A stretch of 64,000 nt of DNA from Misgurnus anguillicaudatus (GCF_027580225.2 NC_073361.2:32691501-32755500), one strand, 5' to 3'; positions 23,996-35,529 are shown, counted from the stretch's first letter. The notes: a model not told the origin generated them from the letters alone. Translations and numbers: made by a program.

Positions 23996-25033
23996 AAAAG
24001 GTCTTAAAAGGTTAAGGTGTATTTATCTGAATAATTTCGGAGCCATATTTGTACTATTTCAACAGGTTTCAACAGTCAAGGCATGATTCTGACTATATGT
24101 CTACTTTCATAATTTAATAAAATAAAAGTGCCAGTTTTCATCAAAAATAATTTGAGCTATTCTGATTCTGTTTCAGACACTTTACTTAATGCATTGGTAA
24201 GTTTGGCTTTATTAAAGAATGCGCTAGATAAATATACAAATGTATCTTGCAGGAGCACGACCTCGCGTTAACAATGAAATGGGCAGTTGTTTTACTAGTT
24301 ACATTGCTTTGCAAAATATTTACTATGGATATGGGTTGCGACTTTTCACTTGGAAAAATGATAAAAGTTACTTTTATTCGACCAAAAATCAATGTTGCCA
24401 CAACTTAAAAAGGTGAGACCCCATCCGTTTTTCGCATTGGAATGTTTTATCTTTATTAAGAATCAAATATACCGTGGCAAGTTTATATTAATTGTACAAT
24501 GCTTATCTAGGAACTTTATTAACGGCATTCAAATAAAATACAGGTCTTAGTATTTTTGATTTAGAAATGCAAATGCTTTTGCAATAAGCTTGTTTGGTAA
24601 AGTGGAACTGAAAAGTTGAAATATAAAATTAATAACTCGACAAAAAAAAAACGAACTAACACAAAATTAAATTATTAAATTAAAACTAAATTAAAAACTA
24701 AACTAAACAATAAAGTACAAATAAAAAAAAAGTCGATAACAATGTAGATACATTTAAATATATATATATATATATCAAATTATAATAAAATATCAATTAA
24801 GGCAAAAAATATAAAAACTGTGTACTGTGTAATGAAGACGCATTGTATAGAAAAACCCTGATTCAGTTAATCAGCTTGTTATTGTGTTAATAAAGGAAAC
24901 ATTTCAAACATTCTGGCAGGAGCCCGATTAGTGGAATCAGGAATCAAGACATCTAAAAACATTAGGGAGGGGCTGACGACTGGAGTTGAGAACCACATAG
25001 GGAAAATCTGAGCACCTTTTTTGTTGATCTAAA
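23996..25033. other. AT-rich stretch without recognisable feature
   Basis: It contains a short tandem AAAAGGTCTT duplication (about 23995-24010), poly-A runs and a (TA)n run at about 24757-24773. I see no supported gene or terminal repeat. Confidence 0.5.
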
Positions 25034-25365
25034 TATGTGACCCGTGCTGGCAAAATCTTTCGGAATGGACACCGTCTAATTTTGAGCTAGATGCAAATGA
25101 AAGTATAAGTGCCGATTTTGGTCAAAATATAGATTTTCATATAAATAAGTACATTAAGCGCTCGTCTAGCGATCTCAATGCTCTAAATAGTCAATTGTAA
25201 AAATTCATGCAGGTAGGACCTATAATCTGTTATTCTTAAGTGAATGTTTGGTTAACTTTTAGGAAAAAATATCTGATGTGTAACATTACATAGATCCTTG
25301 CATTACATCTTAAAGCTGCCTCAATGTCAATAAAACAACAAAAGGAAAACAAAGTTTAACATATA

Positions 25366-26976
25366 GGGCTCTATCTTACACCCGGCGCAATGCAGCGCAA
25401 TGCGCGACGCAAGTGTCTTTCGCTAGTTTCCACCCTAATTTTCACGTTTAGCGCCACGTTGTTTAAATAGCAAAAATGCATTTGCGCCCCTTTTGCGCCC
25501 ATTGACGTTCTGGTCTGAAAACGAGGTGTGTTCAGGCGCATTGTGGGCGCGTTGCTATTTTGAGGCAACTAAAATAGACTACGCCATTGACCAACAAAAA
25601 CCTGGTCTAAAGTCTAAAGTCAACGGCGCAATATGTTTTTGTTATTTAAAGAGCGCATTAGTAATATGCACCTATAAACGGGAGGACAACGCTTGCTTAT
25701 CACAAAATGATGTTTTATTAACAAAGTTCGGGAGGAACACGTTCAAATAATCAACCTAATCACCTCAACTATGACCAGCTGTTGACAATCAGCAATCAGC
25801 TATCCACCTGATCGGCATCAACAGAAACCTATATAGACTGGAAACCAACTCACCCTCATTCTGACTCTATAGTTTCAGCATCCCTCCACCTCCCCTTCTC
25901 CGCACGATTGGATAGTCACCTTACTAACCAGAACAGGGGGGATTGTTCTGGGTTCGGGCCTAAGGCTGAGCCCGGAACCCTCACCCCGCCAGGAAGCGTT
26001 CCGGGCTCAGTCCATTAACGAGCTCGGAGCCCTCTCCTCGGACAGCACGCCAAATACGCATATTAATAACTCTGTTCTGAATTATTTGTAAGTGTGAACT
26101 CGTGAAGTACATGAATGCGCAGCATCACAAAAATGCTTTTAAATATGAAAGATTAAAGGATTGAATGTAAAAGATTATTATTGAGTCTCTTGGACATAAA
26201 TGAGGACTAATTATGAGACATTAAAAGGCTCAAAGAGCTGCTTCACCTGTAGCCTGGTAAGTAAATAAATGCTTTGCTTTGAAGCATCTGTTTTTAAATG
26301 TTTTTTTTTTTTTAATGCTACCTCACGGATTTATTGTATATGATGACTCTGTACCTGCGGATATGGTGAGATGAGAAACATTTTTAAGTATGCTTAAAAA
26401 AACTCTTAGCTAAAAAAAACCGCTGTCCAAAGTGCTGAAATGTGAGGAGAGCCGTTTGTAAATTCTTTATCTCCTGTTTGTTACAAATAAAGTATTTTTA
26501 GAGTACAAACCTTATCTTACATACTTGTAAATTATGTTTTGATGATATTGGATATCCATACATTTAAGCCTGCTTTTTACTTCCATGACTAAAAGAAAAC
26601 GGGTTTTAAAGGTTTTAATAAAAAAAATAACAATTTCAATACAAGTGAAAAACAACACAATTATTTAACATTAATCTTAAACTGGGGATCGTCTTCCTCC
26701 GCTTTGTTTTACAGTTTACAAAGTTCGTCATCTAAATAGGGATTAGACATAGCGCCAGCGCAACTTACTTTTAAAGGGGATGATAGCTGAGACTCTCATT
26801 GGTTTACTGCACGTTACGCCCAAAATACTCACATTACAATAGGACCTACCCTTTTCGACCATGCGCTTGGCGCACAAACCATTTTTCCCGTCGTTAAATT
26901 AGCAAAAGTGGATTCGGACACGCCCATTTAGACGTTGCGCTTTAGACAATGCGCTTAGATAGTTAAAATAGGGCCC
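25366..26976 (+). mobile_element. DNA transposon copy A (1.61 kb)
   Basis: The element starts GGGCTCTATCTTACACCC and ends AGTTAAAATAGGGCCC, so the short outer ends are inverted (GGGCYCTATYTTA). The subterminal parts are rich in GCGCAATG and GCGC motifs. It is the same element as copy B at 27174-28403 in opposite orientation, plus an insertion of about 400 bp. I see no transposase. The target duplication is unclear (ATA on both sides at most), so the superfamily is left open. Confidence 0.75.
25707..26106. mobile_element. About 400-bp insertion specific to copy A
   Basis: Copy B reads CTTATCACAAAGTACATG straight through, while copy A has about 400 bp between CACAAA and GTACATG. The insert is GC-richer than its surroundings (CTGGGTTCGGGCC, GAGCCCGGAACCC) and holds a TATA-like CTATATAGAC. 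It could be a solo LTR or a fragment of another retroelement. No diagnostic ends were found. Confidence 0.55.
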
Positions 26977-27173
26977 ATATTCTTCCTATATTGTTTTTGA
27001 CTTTGTGTGTGCTAAATCTGTAAGTTTTACCAGTGATTTTAAGGTATGTATGCAGCGATTTTATTTTCGATTTTTCAAGAAACTCGCTTTTTCAAAAAAT
27101 TGACTATGCTAATTCTGTCAACTTAAAACAGGTGTAGCTCTGTCATTTTTTGTCAGATTCCAACAAACATAAA

Positions 27174-28403
27174 GGGCCCTATTTTAACGATCTAAGCGCA
27201 TTGTCTAAAGCGCAACGTCTAAATGGGCGTGTCCGAATCCACTTTTGCTAATTTAACGACGGGAAAAATGGTTTGTGCGCCGAGCGCATGGTCGGAAAGG
27301 GTTGGTCCTATTGTAATGGGAGTATTTTGGGCGTAACGTGCAGTAAACCAATGAGAGTCTCAGCTTTCATCCACTTTAAAAGCAAGTTGCGCTCGCGCTA
27401 TGTCTAATCCCTATTTAGATGACGAACTTTGTAAACTGAAAAACTAAGCGGAGGAAGACGATCCCCAGTTTAAGATTAATGTTAAATAATTGTGTTGCTT
27501 TTCACTTGTATTGAAATTGTTATTTTTTTATTAAAACCTTTAAAACCCGTTTTCTTTTAGTCATGGAAGTAAAAAAGCAGGCTTGTAATTGCTTTAAATG
27601 TATGGCTATCTAATATCATCAAAAATTTATTTACAAGTATGTAAGATAAGGTTTGTTCTCTAAAAATACTTTATTTGTAACAAACAGGAGATAAAGAATT
27701 TACAAACGGCTCTCCTCACGTTTCAGCACTTTGGACAGCGTTTTTTTTTAGCAAAGAGTTTTTTTTAAGCATTACTTAAAATGTTTCTCATCTCACCATA
27801 TCCACAGGTACAGAGTCATCATATACAATAAATCCGTGAGGTAGCATTAAAAAAAAAAACATTTAAAAACAGATGCATTTGTCTAAAGCAAAGCATTTAT
27901 TTACTTACCAGGCTGCAGGTGAAGCAGCTCTTTACGCCTTCTAACGTCTCATAATTAGTCCTCATTTATGTCCAAGAGACTCAATAATAATCTTTTACAT
28001 TCAATCCTTTAATCTTTCATATTTAAAAGCATTCTTGTGCTGCTGCGCATTCATGTACTTTGTGATAAGCAAACCCGCGTTGTCCTCCCGTTTATAGGCG
28101 CATATTACTAATGCGCTCTTTAAATAACATAAAACATATTGCGCCATTGACTTTAGACTTTAGACCAGGTTTTTGTTGGTCAATGGCGTAGTCTATTTTA
28201 GTTGCCTCAAAATAGCAACGCGCCAACAATGCGCCTGAACACGCCTCGTTTTCAGACCAGAACGCCCATGGGCGCAAAAGGGGGCGCAAATGCATTTGCT
28301 ATTTAAACAACGCGGCGCTAAACGTGAAAAATAGGGTGGAAACTAGCGAAAGACACTTGCGTCGCGCATTGCGCTGCATTGCGCCGGGTGTAAGATAGAG
28401 CCC
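27174..28403 (-). mobile_element. DNA transposon copy B (1.23 kb), inverted
   Basis: Read on the minus strand it starts GGGCTCTATCTTACACCC and ends GTTAAAATAGGGCCC, colinear with copy A without A's insertion. A and B face each other across a 197-bp spacer (26977-27173) and form a large imperfect palindrome. The ends differ in detail, which suggests two separate insertions or an inverted duplication. Confidence 0.75.
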
Positions 28404-28480
28404 AGAGAATGTCAAAATATAAATAGCTCATTTTTGAAAATTAGCTCATTCAGACTATTTTTGCCAGCATGGGTCACATA

Positions 28481-29570
28481 TCTTCTGTTGGCTTTATGTT
28501 GGATTATTTATTATTTATTTTGTAAATGTTTATATAATAGTATTATATAACAGTTTATATCATGAGACTGTTAAATGCTTATTTGGTTGAGAAACATTTT
28601 ACGGGTGTGCATTAGAGTAGTTCCAGGTCTGTGGGCAGCATTACATTCCATATCACTATACACCAAGTTTAACTGTAATAAGATTTATTTAATTTTTAAC
28701 AAATAAAGCATATACAGTACAGGTATGTGTGATAGCAAAATAAATTAATTGGAAAGAATGAATAAAGCAGTAAATTAACAATGATTGCCTGCTTGCTCTG
28801 TTTTGTTTTTGCTTAACTTCTGATATTACAAAACTAGAACAAATTATACATAAATACCAGAAAAAAAAGTATAGAAATATTAATAGGCCAACTTGTTCCC
28901 ATTGTTCCCATTACTCCAAACTCAAGTGTAAACAATTTGCAAGTCAATTCATCATACTATTTTAAGTTTTGGCTTTAAAAAGTTAACATAACTTAAAAAA
29001 ATTAGTTAAACAATTTCAACCTGAATTTATTAGTTAATGTAACATAAAAATATGTTTTGGTTTGATAAACATACTGTGTATTTTTTACAGTGTACTCACC
29101 ATTGGAAATAATGCACCTCTCATGGTGTATCGGCCACGTAGCGCAAAGCAATACCAACTCGAGTGTGCATTATTTTTAAATGGCCCATCATCAATATTCA
29201 TTAGTTACCTTTTCTGTTGCTATCATATTTGTATTTGACAATTATTTTCCCAAATTACCTTTTCTTTATTTTTACGATTTAGTCCCAACAGTCTGCATGA
29301 TCACAAAGTTCTCTATGCCAGCCTATCATGCCCTAAATAATAATCATCTGCTATCCTTTCCATTTGTTCAGTACATTCCAGCACATTATATAAAAATTGT
29401 CTGATGTCATGATTATTGCAAATTTTTACCAAAAGTGTACTTTAAAAGAAAACAGGATGACTTTGAATAGCATCATGGTTAAGTTGTGAGGAAGAGCTGA
29501 TCAAGTCTTGCACATGTATTTCCTGGTCTAAGAGTGATTTCCTGCTAAAAGAGGAAATAATGGATACCAA
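28481..29570. other. AT-rich stretch, one short hairpin
   Basis: Mostly featureless. At about 29105-29178 AATAATGCACCTC and, about 50 bp on, GAGTGTGCATTATT can pair, so this may be the folded end of a small element. There is no coding content I can support. Confidence 0.4.
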
Positions 29571-29574
29571 CAGA

Positions 29575-30255
29575 AAAACCATGTGTAAGGAGAGTGTGTG
29601 AGAGTACAAATATATATGTATGTAAAAGAAGAATTTGTGTATGTGAGAGAGAGTAAAAATATATGTACATGAACAGAGAATGTATGTGTGTGAAAAAGTA
29701 GAAATGTATGTATGTATGAATGTAAATGGAGAATGTATGTGTGTAAGAGTAGAAATGTATGTATGTGAAAGGAGAATGTATATATGTGACAGAGAGTAAA
29801 ATATATGTATGTGAAAGGAGAATGTATGTATGTAAGAGAGTAGAAATGTGTGTATGTGAAAGAAGAATGTATGTGTGTGAGAGTAAAAATATATGTATGT
29901 GAAAGGAGAATGTATGTGTGTGAGAGTAAAAATATATGTATGTGAAAGGAGAATGTATGTGTGTGAGAGAAAGAGAAATGTATGTATGCATGTGAAAGGA
30001 GAATGTTTGTGTGTGAAAGGAGAATGTATGCCTATGAAAGCAGAATGTATGTGTGTGAGAGTGTAGAAATGTATGTATGTGAAAGGAGAATGTATGTGTG
30101 TGAAAGAAGAATGTATGTGTGTAAAAGGAGAATACATGTGTGTGAGAGGGTAGAAATGTATGTACGTGAAAGGAGAATGTATGTAAGTGAAAGAAGGATG
30201 TATGTGTGTGAAAGGAGGATGTATGTGTGTGAAAGGAGAATGTATGTGAGTGAGA
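29575..30255 (+). repeat. Minisatellite rich in GTATGTGTGTGAAAGGAGAAT
   Basis: About 30 irregular copies of a unit of roughly 20 bp alternate between a GAAAGGAGAATGTAT form and a GAGAGTAGAAATGTAT form. Long open frames occur on both strands (for example 231 and 248 codons on the minus strand, rich in H, T, S and F). They follow directly from the periodic low-complexity sequence and are not genes. Confidence 0.9.
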
Positions 30256-30315
30256 GTGCCAGAATGAATTTTGGCTTGTACGGCCCCTCATACAGACACA
30301 CTCCTCACATGTGCA
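30256..30315 (+). mobile_element. IS630/Tc1-type terminal fragment, left of hAT E
   Basis: CAGACACACTCCTCACATG matches the copy at 37298-37317. The remainder of the fragment continues after hAT E at 32782 (AAACACTAACTGCTTAAC...), so this older fragment was the target of the hAT insertion. Confidence 0.6.
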
Positions 30316-30906
30316 CAGAGGTGTAAAGAGTAGCTGAATTCCATACTTGAGTAAAAGTACATATACCTTACTGTAAAAATTACTCCACTACAAGTTACAA
30401 GTCACCAATTTAAATACGACTTGAGTAAAAGTATTAAAGTAACCCAATTTAAATGTACTCAAGTATTTTTACTCGTACTCAATGTTGGCTCAAAGATGCA
30501 CTAGTCCTCAACACAAAGAGATATTGTAGGTCAGTGAAAAATAACATTTAAATAAAGTTTAATATAGAAAAGAAATCAAGCACCACAATATTTCGACATG
30601 GCAGAACAAACACAGATTAAACATAATCATAGTCTTTTGACTAAAATTTTATTTAGTTTTAGTCATCTGAATTGATTTAGTTTTAGTCTAGTTTTAGTCA
30701 ACTAAATGCCATGAGATTTTAGGAGACGAAATCTACATTACATTTAATTTAAACCCATTTAATTTTGTCTAGTGTCATTGTGTACTTGAATGTGCCATGC
30801 TGAAAAATATGTAGCCTAACTGTTGTGATATAATATTCTTATATAGGCATATACTAATACAGTTATAATCTTAATATTTCAAAAATTCCAGTATTAGAGT
30901 CCAGTA

Positions 30907-31113
30907 CACTGAAAAAAATGATTCATTGAATTTAATAAATTTTTTTAAGGTAAGTGGTTGCAATAAATTTATTTAAGCTACATTTAAACAAAAAAGATTA
31001 GTAAAGTAAAATAAAATATAAAACTTTTGTTTAAATGTAGCTTAAATAAATTGATTGCAACCACCCACCCCAAAAAAAATGATCAAACTCAATGAATAAT
31101 TTTTTTTTCAGTG
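30907..31113. mobile_element. MITE with about 85-bp TIRs, TA target
   Basis: CACTGAAAAAAATGATTCAT... GCTACATTTAAAC pairs with its inverted copy at the right end, leaving only about 35 bp between the arms. TA flanks both ends, which suits a Tc1/mariner-type MITE. It lies inside hAT E. Confidence 0.75.
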
Positions 31114-31744
31114 TAGGTTGTTACAGTTAATATACAGTAACAGAAATATGATAATGCATATTTAAAACGTGAAGTTGTTCATTTGAAAGATTAATTGAAA
31201 ACAGATGTAGTACGTAACACCACTATCTCACATTAAGTGCACTACATTTCTTCAGTCATGCATCCCTCCTGACAGTAAATACATTACAGCATACTTGATT
31301 AAATGTGAGGACAGTGAAATTGTACACTTATCAATCTTATAACATACTTAAGTTACTCAGCCAATCAGTACAGGACATCGCTGTTTTTTTTTTTTGGCTT
31401 ATATAGTAAATTATATCAAGTTATGTTCCAGCTCAGGTTAGCTGATAAACATCAGTATATAAAACATTGTGCTTGCCTTTGACTTGCTGGATGACCCTCG
31501 TGCAATCGCGCTTCACAGTTGTTTTGATTGTAGCATCAAAAGTTTACAAAGGGCCCCTTGACAGAATCAAATGTGATATGGATCCATATGTCTGCTTTTT
31601 ATCACTTTTCTCAGACCAGATGCGAACATTTCTGTACAGTTTATGACATACGCAGCAGGCTGATCTCCCACCGAGTTTTATCTCTGCCCTGTGTGTTATA
31701 TTTTGTGCTACAGTGGCTCAATGCAAGCCGTTCAGCGTTTGACA

Positions 31745-32455
31745 TAATAATAATAAATAATAATATGTTTATTTTCTATAGCGCCTTTCCAATGCTCAAG
31801 GACGCTTTACAAAGTACAGTTAGAGTACAACAGACAATCAACACTTAAATAGAACATAAAAATGGGTAGTAGTCATCGCTACAGACCAAAACTTCAGCAA
31901 ATTGCAGTTGCACATTGCAAAGTATACAAGACAAAAAGCAGAAGAATTAGAAGACATACATTATGACTGGTAGTACTGAGCAAAGAGATGCGTTTTAAGA
32001 TTTGACTTGAATTCTTGAAGTGATGTTATTGTTCTAAGGGCCAGGGGCAGTAAGTTAGCTTGGGAGCAATAACAGAGAAAGACCTGCCACCCATAGATGA
32101 TAGTCGGAATCTGGGTACACACAGAAGCTTGCAATCTGAACATCGAAGAGAACGGGGAGGAGTATAGGGAGAGAGCAATTCAGAAAGGTAGGGTGGAGCA
32201 AGACCATTGAGGGCTTTAAAGGTAAGAAGGAGTATTTTGAATGTAATACGTGAGAGCACAGGTAGCCAGTGAAGATGGTAAAGGACAGGGGTGATATGAG
32301 AAGAGCGTTTAGAGGAAGTAAGCATTCTTGCAGCAGAGTTTTGAATATACTGCAAGCGGGAGATAGACTGTGCTGTTAAACCATAAAATAGTGAGTTGCA
32401 ATAATCAATGCGTGATGTGACAAAGGCATGAACCAGTGTCTCGGCATCTCATTTC
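31745..32455 (-). mobile_element. 5'-truncated L2-like LINE fragment
   Basis: On the minus strand the fragment encodes the C-terminal part of an L2/CR1-type polyprotein. It ends in a GGAAAGGCGCTATAGAAAATA-type tail followed by (TTA)n, typical of L2 3' ends in fish. It is inserted in hAT E. Confidence 0.8.
31961..32449 (-). pseudogene. L2-like LINE reverse transcriptase, C-terminal remnant
   Basis: The readable order is AETLVHAFVTSRIDYCN, then LQYIQNSAARML, then LHWLPVLSRITFK and LTFKALNGLAPPYLSELL, ending FKSNLKTHLFAQYYQS. These are the conserved motifs after the RT palm in L2/CR1 proteins. A frameshift at about 32045 separates SFSVIAPKL from LPLALRTITSLQEF. The catalytic palm and endonuclease are missing (5' truncation), so it is a dead copy. 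Confidence 0.8.
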
Positions 32456-32781
32456 ATACGATTGCCCTGCGTAGCGCCACATGAAGTCCCTCAGTTGTGT
32501 GTGCGTCTCACCTCACGACCACACAGAGATTCTGTCCCTCACTCACTGACACTTTCGTCTCATTTTTATTTGACGAATAAACAATGTAGCGAGTAACGGT
32601 AAGTGTCAGTTCAAATGTAGTGGAGGAAAGATTACAAATTCTCAATCAAAAATGTAGTTGAGTAGAGAGTAAAAGTTGCTTATATTTTTGATACTGAGTA
32701 CAAGTACAAAGTAGCCCCAAATATACTTAAGTACAGTAACGAAGTACATTTACTCGAGTATTTTACACCTCTGCATGTGCA

Positions 32782-32850
32782 AACACTAACTGCTTAACTG
32801 ATCACCAACCAATCACTGCTTTACTTTACAGTAGTATAGACAGTAGGGAT
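32782..32850 (+). mobile_element. IS630/Tc1-type fragment, right of hAT E
   Basis: It continues the fragment broken at 30315: the CACTGCTTTACTTTACAGTA stretch matches the copy at 37351-37370. It is followed by a GGATGTGCATTGATGCATCG segment of another repeat. Confidence 0.55.
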
Positions 32851-33345
32851 GTGCATTGATGCATCGCGTTCCCATTAAAAAGACCTGTCTAAAATCGATT
32901 CTGAATCGTAAAGGTCTTTACACACCAGGACGTTTTTCGTGCACGTTTATCGTAGACGTTTAACGTCTCATGAATCAAGAACGAGCGCCAATGTGTGTGC
33001 GCACACCCATGTGTTAAGTGCGAGGCGCAAAAGCGTCATTTTCAGAAAAACGCCTCGGACGCGTTTTTTTGGTTTGACGCGGCGCGTTAAAAGTTGGCCG
33101 ACCAATGAGATTGGCGCTTTTGTCCACGTGCCTGGTGCTGCTGAAGTTCCAGTAAAACACGACATGGTGGCACTCAAGCACAAAATGGTCTTGCGGAGCA
33201 CGTGGAACAGGTAACACACAAAGAAGATGCATCGAGGCTTTGGAGGTTTATGAAGGTGTCGGAGTTCCTCACATCATCGACTGAATTTCGAAGGTAGCGT
33301 GAAATATATTAGAACATTACAATACATAGCTGTGTGGGCTATATC

Positions 33346-33800
33346 ATTAGATTAGATTAAACTTTATTGTCATTACAAGGCAACGAAATGTAGTTTAGGT
33401 CTAACCAGAAGTGCAAAACCAGTATAAAAAAGTGCAGGATATCAGTATTTGCATAGGTGCAGGATTATGTAATACGATGTAAAAACTTTCTACAGGTATG
33501 GGTGCTATGAACATAATATACAGAAATTTACAAATGGATATGTACATAATAAACTAAACAGAACAGTAGTGAAGTTAATATTTAAGTAGTCCATGAATGA
33601 ATTTGGATTGTAACTAGTCAGTTAAGAGTGCAAGGGCTTAAGTTATTGTGCAGTGAATAGTTATTCTAATATTCAGTACACAGGGGTGCAAACGATGCAA
33701 TTGAAGTAGTCCAGCAGTGCAAATGAACAGGGAGTATGAAATAGAAGTCCAGTAGTGTATTGAACAGACCAGTAGTGCAAATCTACATTATTACACTGCA
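33346..33800 (-). mobile_element. Dispersed retroelement tail inside the Harbinger-like element
   Basis: AGATTAGATTAAACTTTATT followed by GTCATTACAAGGCAACG and AATGTAGTTTAG is a phrase I associate with a fish retroelement 3' end read in reverse, with a (TTAGA)n tail. Downstream, phrases such as GTCCAGTAGTG and AGTGCAAAT recur irregularly. No protein is recognisable and the family name is not certain. Confidence 0.45.
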
Positions 33801-33869
33801 AGTAATAAAAAATGATTATTGGTGCATTACATTACGATATGTAATGCACTGACATTGAACAGTGATTAA

Positions 33870-34100
33870 CTTCATACCATGGTATGTTCCTGTACACCGA
33901 GTGATATCACGTTTTGTTGTTTGCACCATAGTACTTCATTGTGTGTAACTGGAACCTGTTGTACACAAACGTGGACAATTAAACTGCTTCATGTTCAAAG
34001 AAAAATATTTGGTTATTATATTCATTGCTTCTTCCTAACCCCAAATAGCTTGGAGGAATCTAAAATGCAAGCCAAACCAAAGGTGGGGTTTTAGGATGTT
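33870..34100 (-). repeat. Dispersed repeat R1, uninterrupted copy
   Basis: This is the reverse complement of 22840-22983 joined to 23931-23995. It keeps the single CCAGTTAC site where the other copy holds hAT element G. It serves as the empty-site reference. Confidence 0.75.
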
Positions 34101-34261
34101 AATTTGTGTTCTGTGTTTAGGTAACATCTGCTGCATTTGTTTAGCCAGATAAAATACCATGAATCTAAATTACATTTGTAATTAAATATTGACCTCATGG
34201 ATATCGTGGCATGGCCCTCAGTGTGAAAGATTGTTTCTGATGAAAAATAAATTTATCTTTA

Positions 34262-34723
34262 CAGTGTTCACAGCAATATTTCTGCCAAAATGATGTGAGC
34301 AAAAGTGAGGAGGCCCCAGCAAGCACGTCTTCAGGATCATCCAGCACCAGCCGTGACAATGTCCAATCTAAACAAAAGAAAACAGTCCGAGAAAAACCTC
34401 TGGAGATGTACCTCTTATCAAAAGATGCTAAAGGGAAAAAATTGAAAGCGAAGCAAAGAAGAGAGAAAGAGGAGCATAGAAGGAGCGCTCTGCCAGTTTT
34501 GGGTCACACCTATAGATGTTTATTATATACCATTTTATTTAGTTATTTTTTAATGTTTATACATTCAAGAAATACAGTTGAACATGTACATTTCATAAAT
34601 ATGTTTATTTGCACTACAGTTCACCTAGACTTCTATCATTGTGACTTATTTGCTCTACAGCTCTGCCAGTTCTTGTTCACACAAATTAATGTTTATTATA
34701 TACCATTTTACTTATGTATTTGA
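34262..34723 (+). CDS. Unidentified coding exon in the Harbinger-like element
   Basis: A TTTACAG acceptor-like site precedes an open frame beginning CSQQYFCQNDVSKSEEAP. It continues with a Ser-rich segment (STSSGSSSTS) and a basic, coiled-coil-like stretch (KGKKLKAKQRREKEEHRRS), then a hydrophobic run of uncertain status. AATAAA occurs at about 34903. PIF/Harbinger elements commonly encode a second Myb/SANT-like protein. The basic tail could be the end of such a protein, but I see no Myb domain. Upstream exons were not found. The 3' part after about 34490 overlaps a tandem duplication and is probably not coding. Confidence 0.3.
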   Translation, partial: QCSQQYFCQNDVSKSEEAPASTSSGSSSTSRDNVQSKQKKTVREKPLEMYLLSKDAKGKKLKAKQRREKEEHRRSALPVLGHTYRCLLYTILFSYFLMFIHSRNTVEHVHFINMFICTTVHLDFYHCDLFALQLCQFLFTQINVYYIPFYLCI

Positions 34724-34840
34724 AGTGTTTATACATTTAAGAAATACATTTGAAAAAGTCTAATTTCTAAATGTTGATTTGCACTACCGTTCAGTTGCAC
34801 TACAGTCATTGTGACTTTTCTGGAGTGAACCAACATTTCT
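34485..34840 (+). repeat. Tandem duplication, period about 175 bp
   Basis: GCTCTGCCAGTT begins both copies (about 34485 and 34661). Each copy then has GTTTATTATATACCATTTTA and ATTTGCACTAC in the same order. The copies have diverged by small indels. Confidence 0.7.
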
Positions 34841-35529
34841 GACTGATTTTACTGTCATGTCTCTGATTGTTATTGCAAACTGCAGTTCATTCACAAAAAT
34901 AAATGTTTGATTAAAAACACGAATTGTACATAACGTGACATTTTGGCACTATGCATATATTTGTACATTAGTATTGTTGACCTCTTATTGTAATGACTAC
35001 ATACCTAATTATTGCATCATTATATTTATAGGCAACACTTACCAATTTGCAGAAGTATTAACATTTTTGGGCACAACAAAAATGGTGGTTCGTTGTTATA
35101 CCCACCCTCTATAAAACGAGTATATTGGTTAAAATTAGAACTTAAATCTTAAGCCAAATCACAAAATACATTACATTTGGCAGGAAATTTGAGAAAATTG
35201 TTAGCAGAAAGTGCTTGTGAAAGATTTATTAAAAGTACACACATCGGATCACCCATTACCTTATATTTTGTGAAAGAGCTTTAATTTTGAAATAACGTGT
35301 TCTATCAAAAATAGTTAATTTAATGTGGAGAGTGCTGATATATTAACTGATGATAAAAGAATCGAATCAAATAGATTTCATTTAAAAATGTATTTAAGTT
35401 CACGGAGATATTGTTTGTACAAAGATTATATATGTATTCTGCTGGAGCTCGAACTGCTACTTAAAAGATCCATATTTGTTTGTTTGCCCGTTAACCAAAA
35501 ATCGTATATGAATGGTTATTGACTACACG

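Larger units (their letters stand above)
25034..28480. mobile_element. Outer TIR element enclosing two inverted transposon copies
   Basis: The left end TATGTGACCCGTGCTGGC and the right end, reversed as TATGTGACCCATGCTGGC, are inverted repeats of about 22 bp, with TA at the outer edge. A lone related end is seen at about 62703 (GACCCATGCTGGCAAAA). The interior holds copies A and B of another transposon plus a 197-bp spacer. The superfamily is not determined. Confidence 0.6.
30316..32773. mobile_element. hAT element E with perfect 8-bp target duplication
   Basis: The ends CAGAGGTGTAAAG and TTTTACACCTCTG are inverted. CATGTGCA flanks both sides (30308-30315 and 32774-32781). Both ends are rich in AGTACTTGAGTAAAAGTA-like repeats, a known feature of fish hAT relatives. 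No hAT transposase is present. The interior carries a TA-flanked MITE and a LINE fragment, so the element is non-autonomous and old enough to have been hit twice. Confidence 0.88.

Noticed and set aside
29442..30326. Long open frames (up to 248 codons) on both strands
   Set aside because: They are direct products of the 20-bp minisatellite, rich in a few residues and present in several frames at once.
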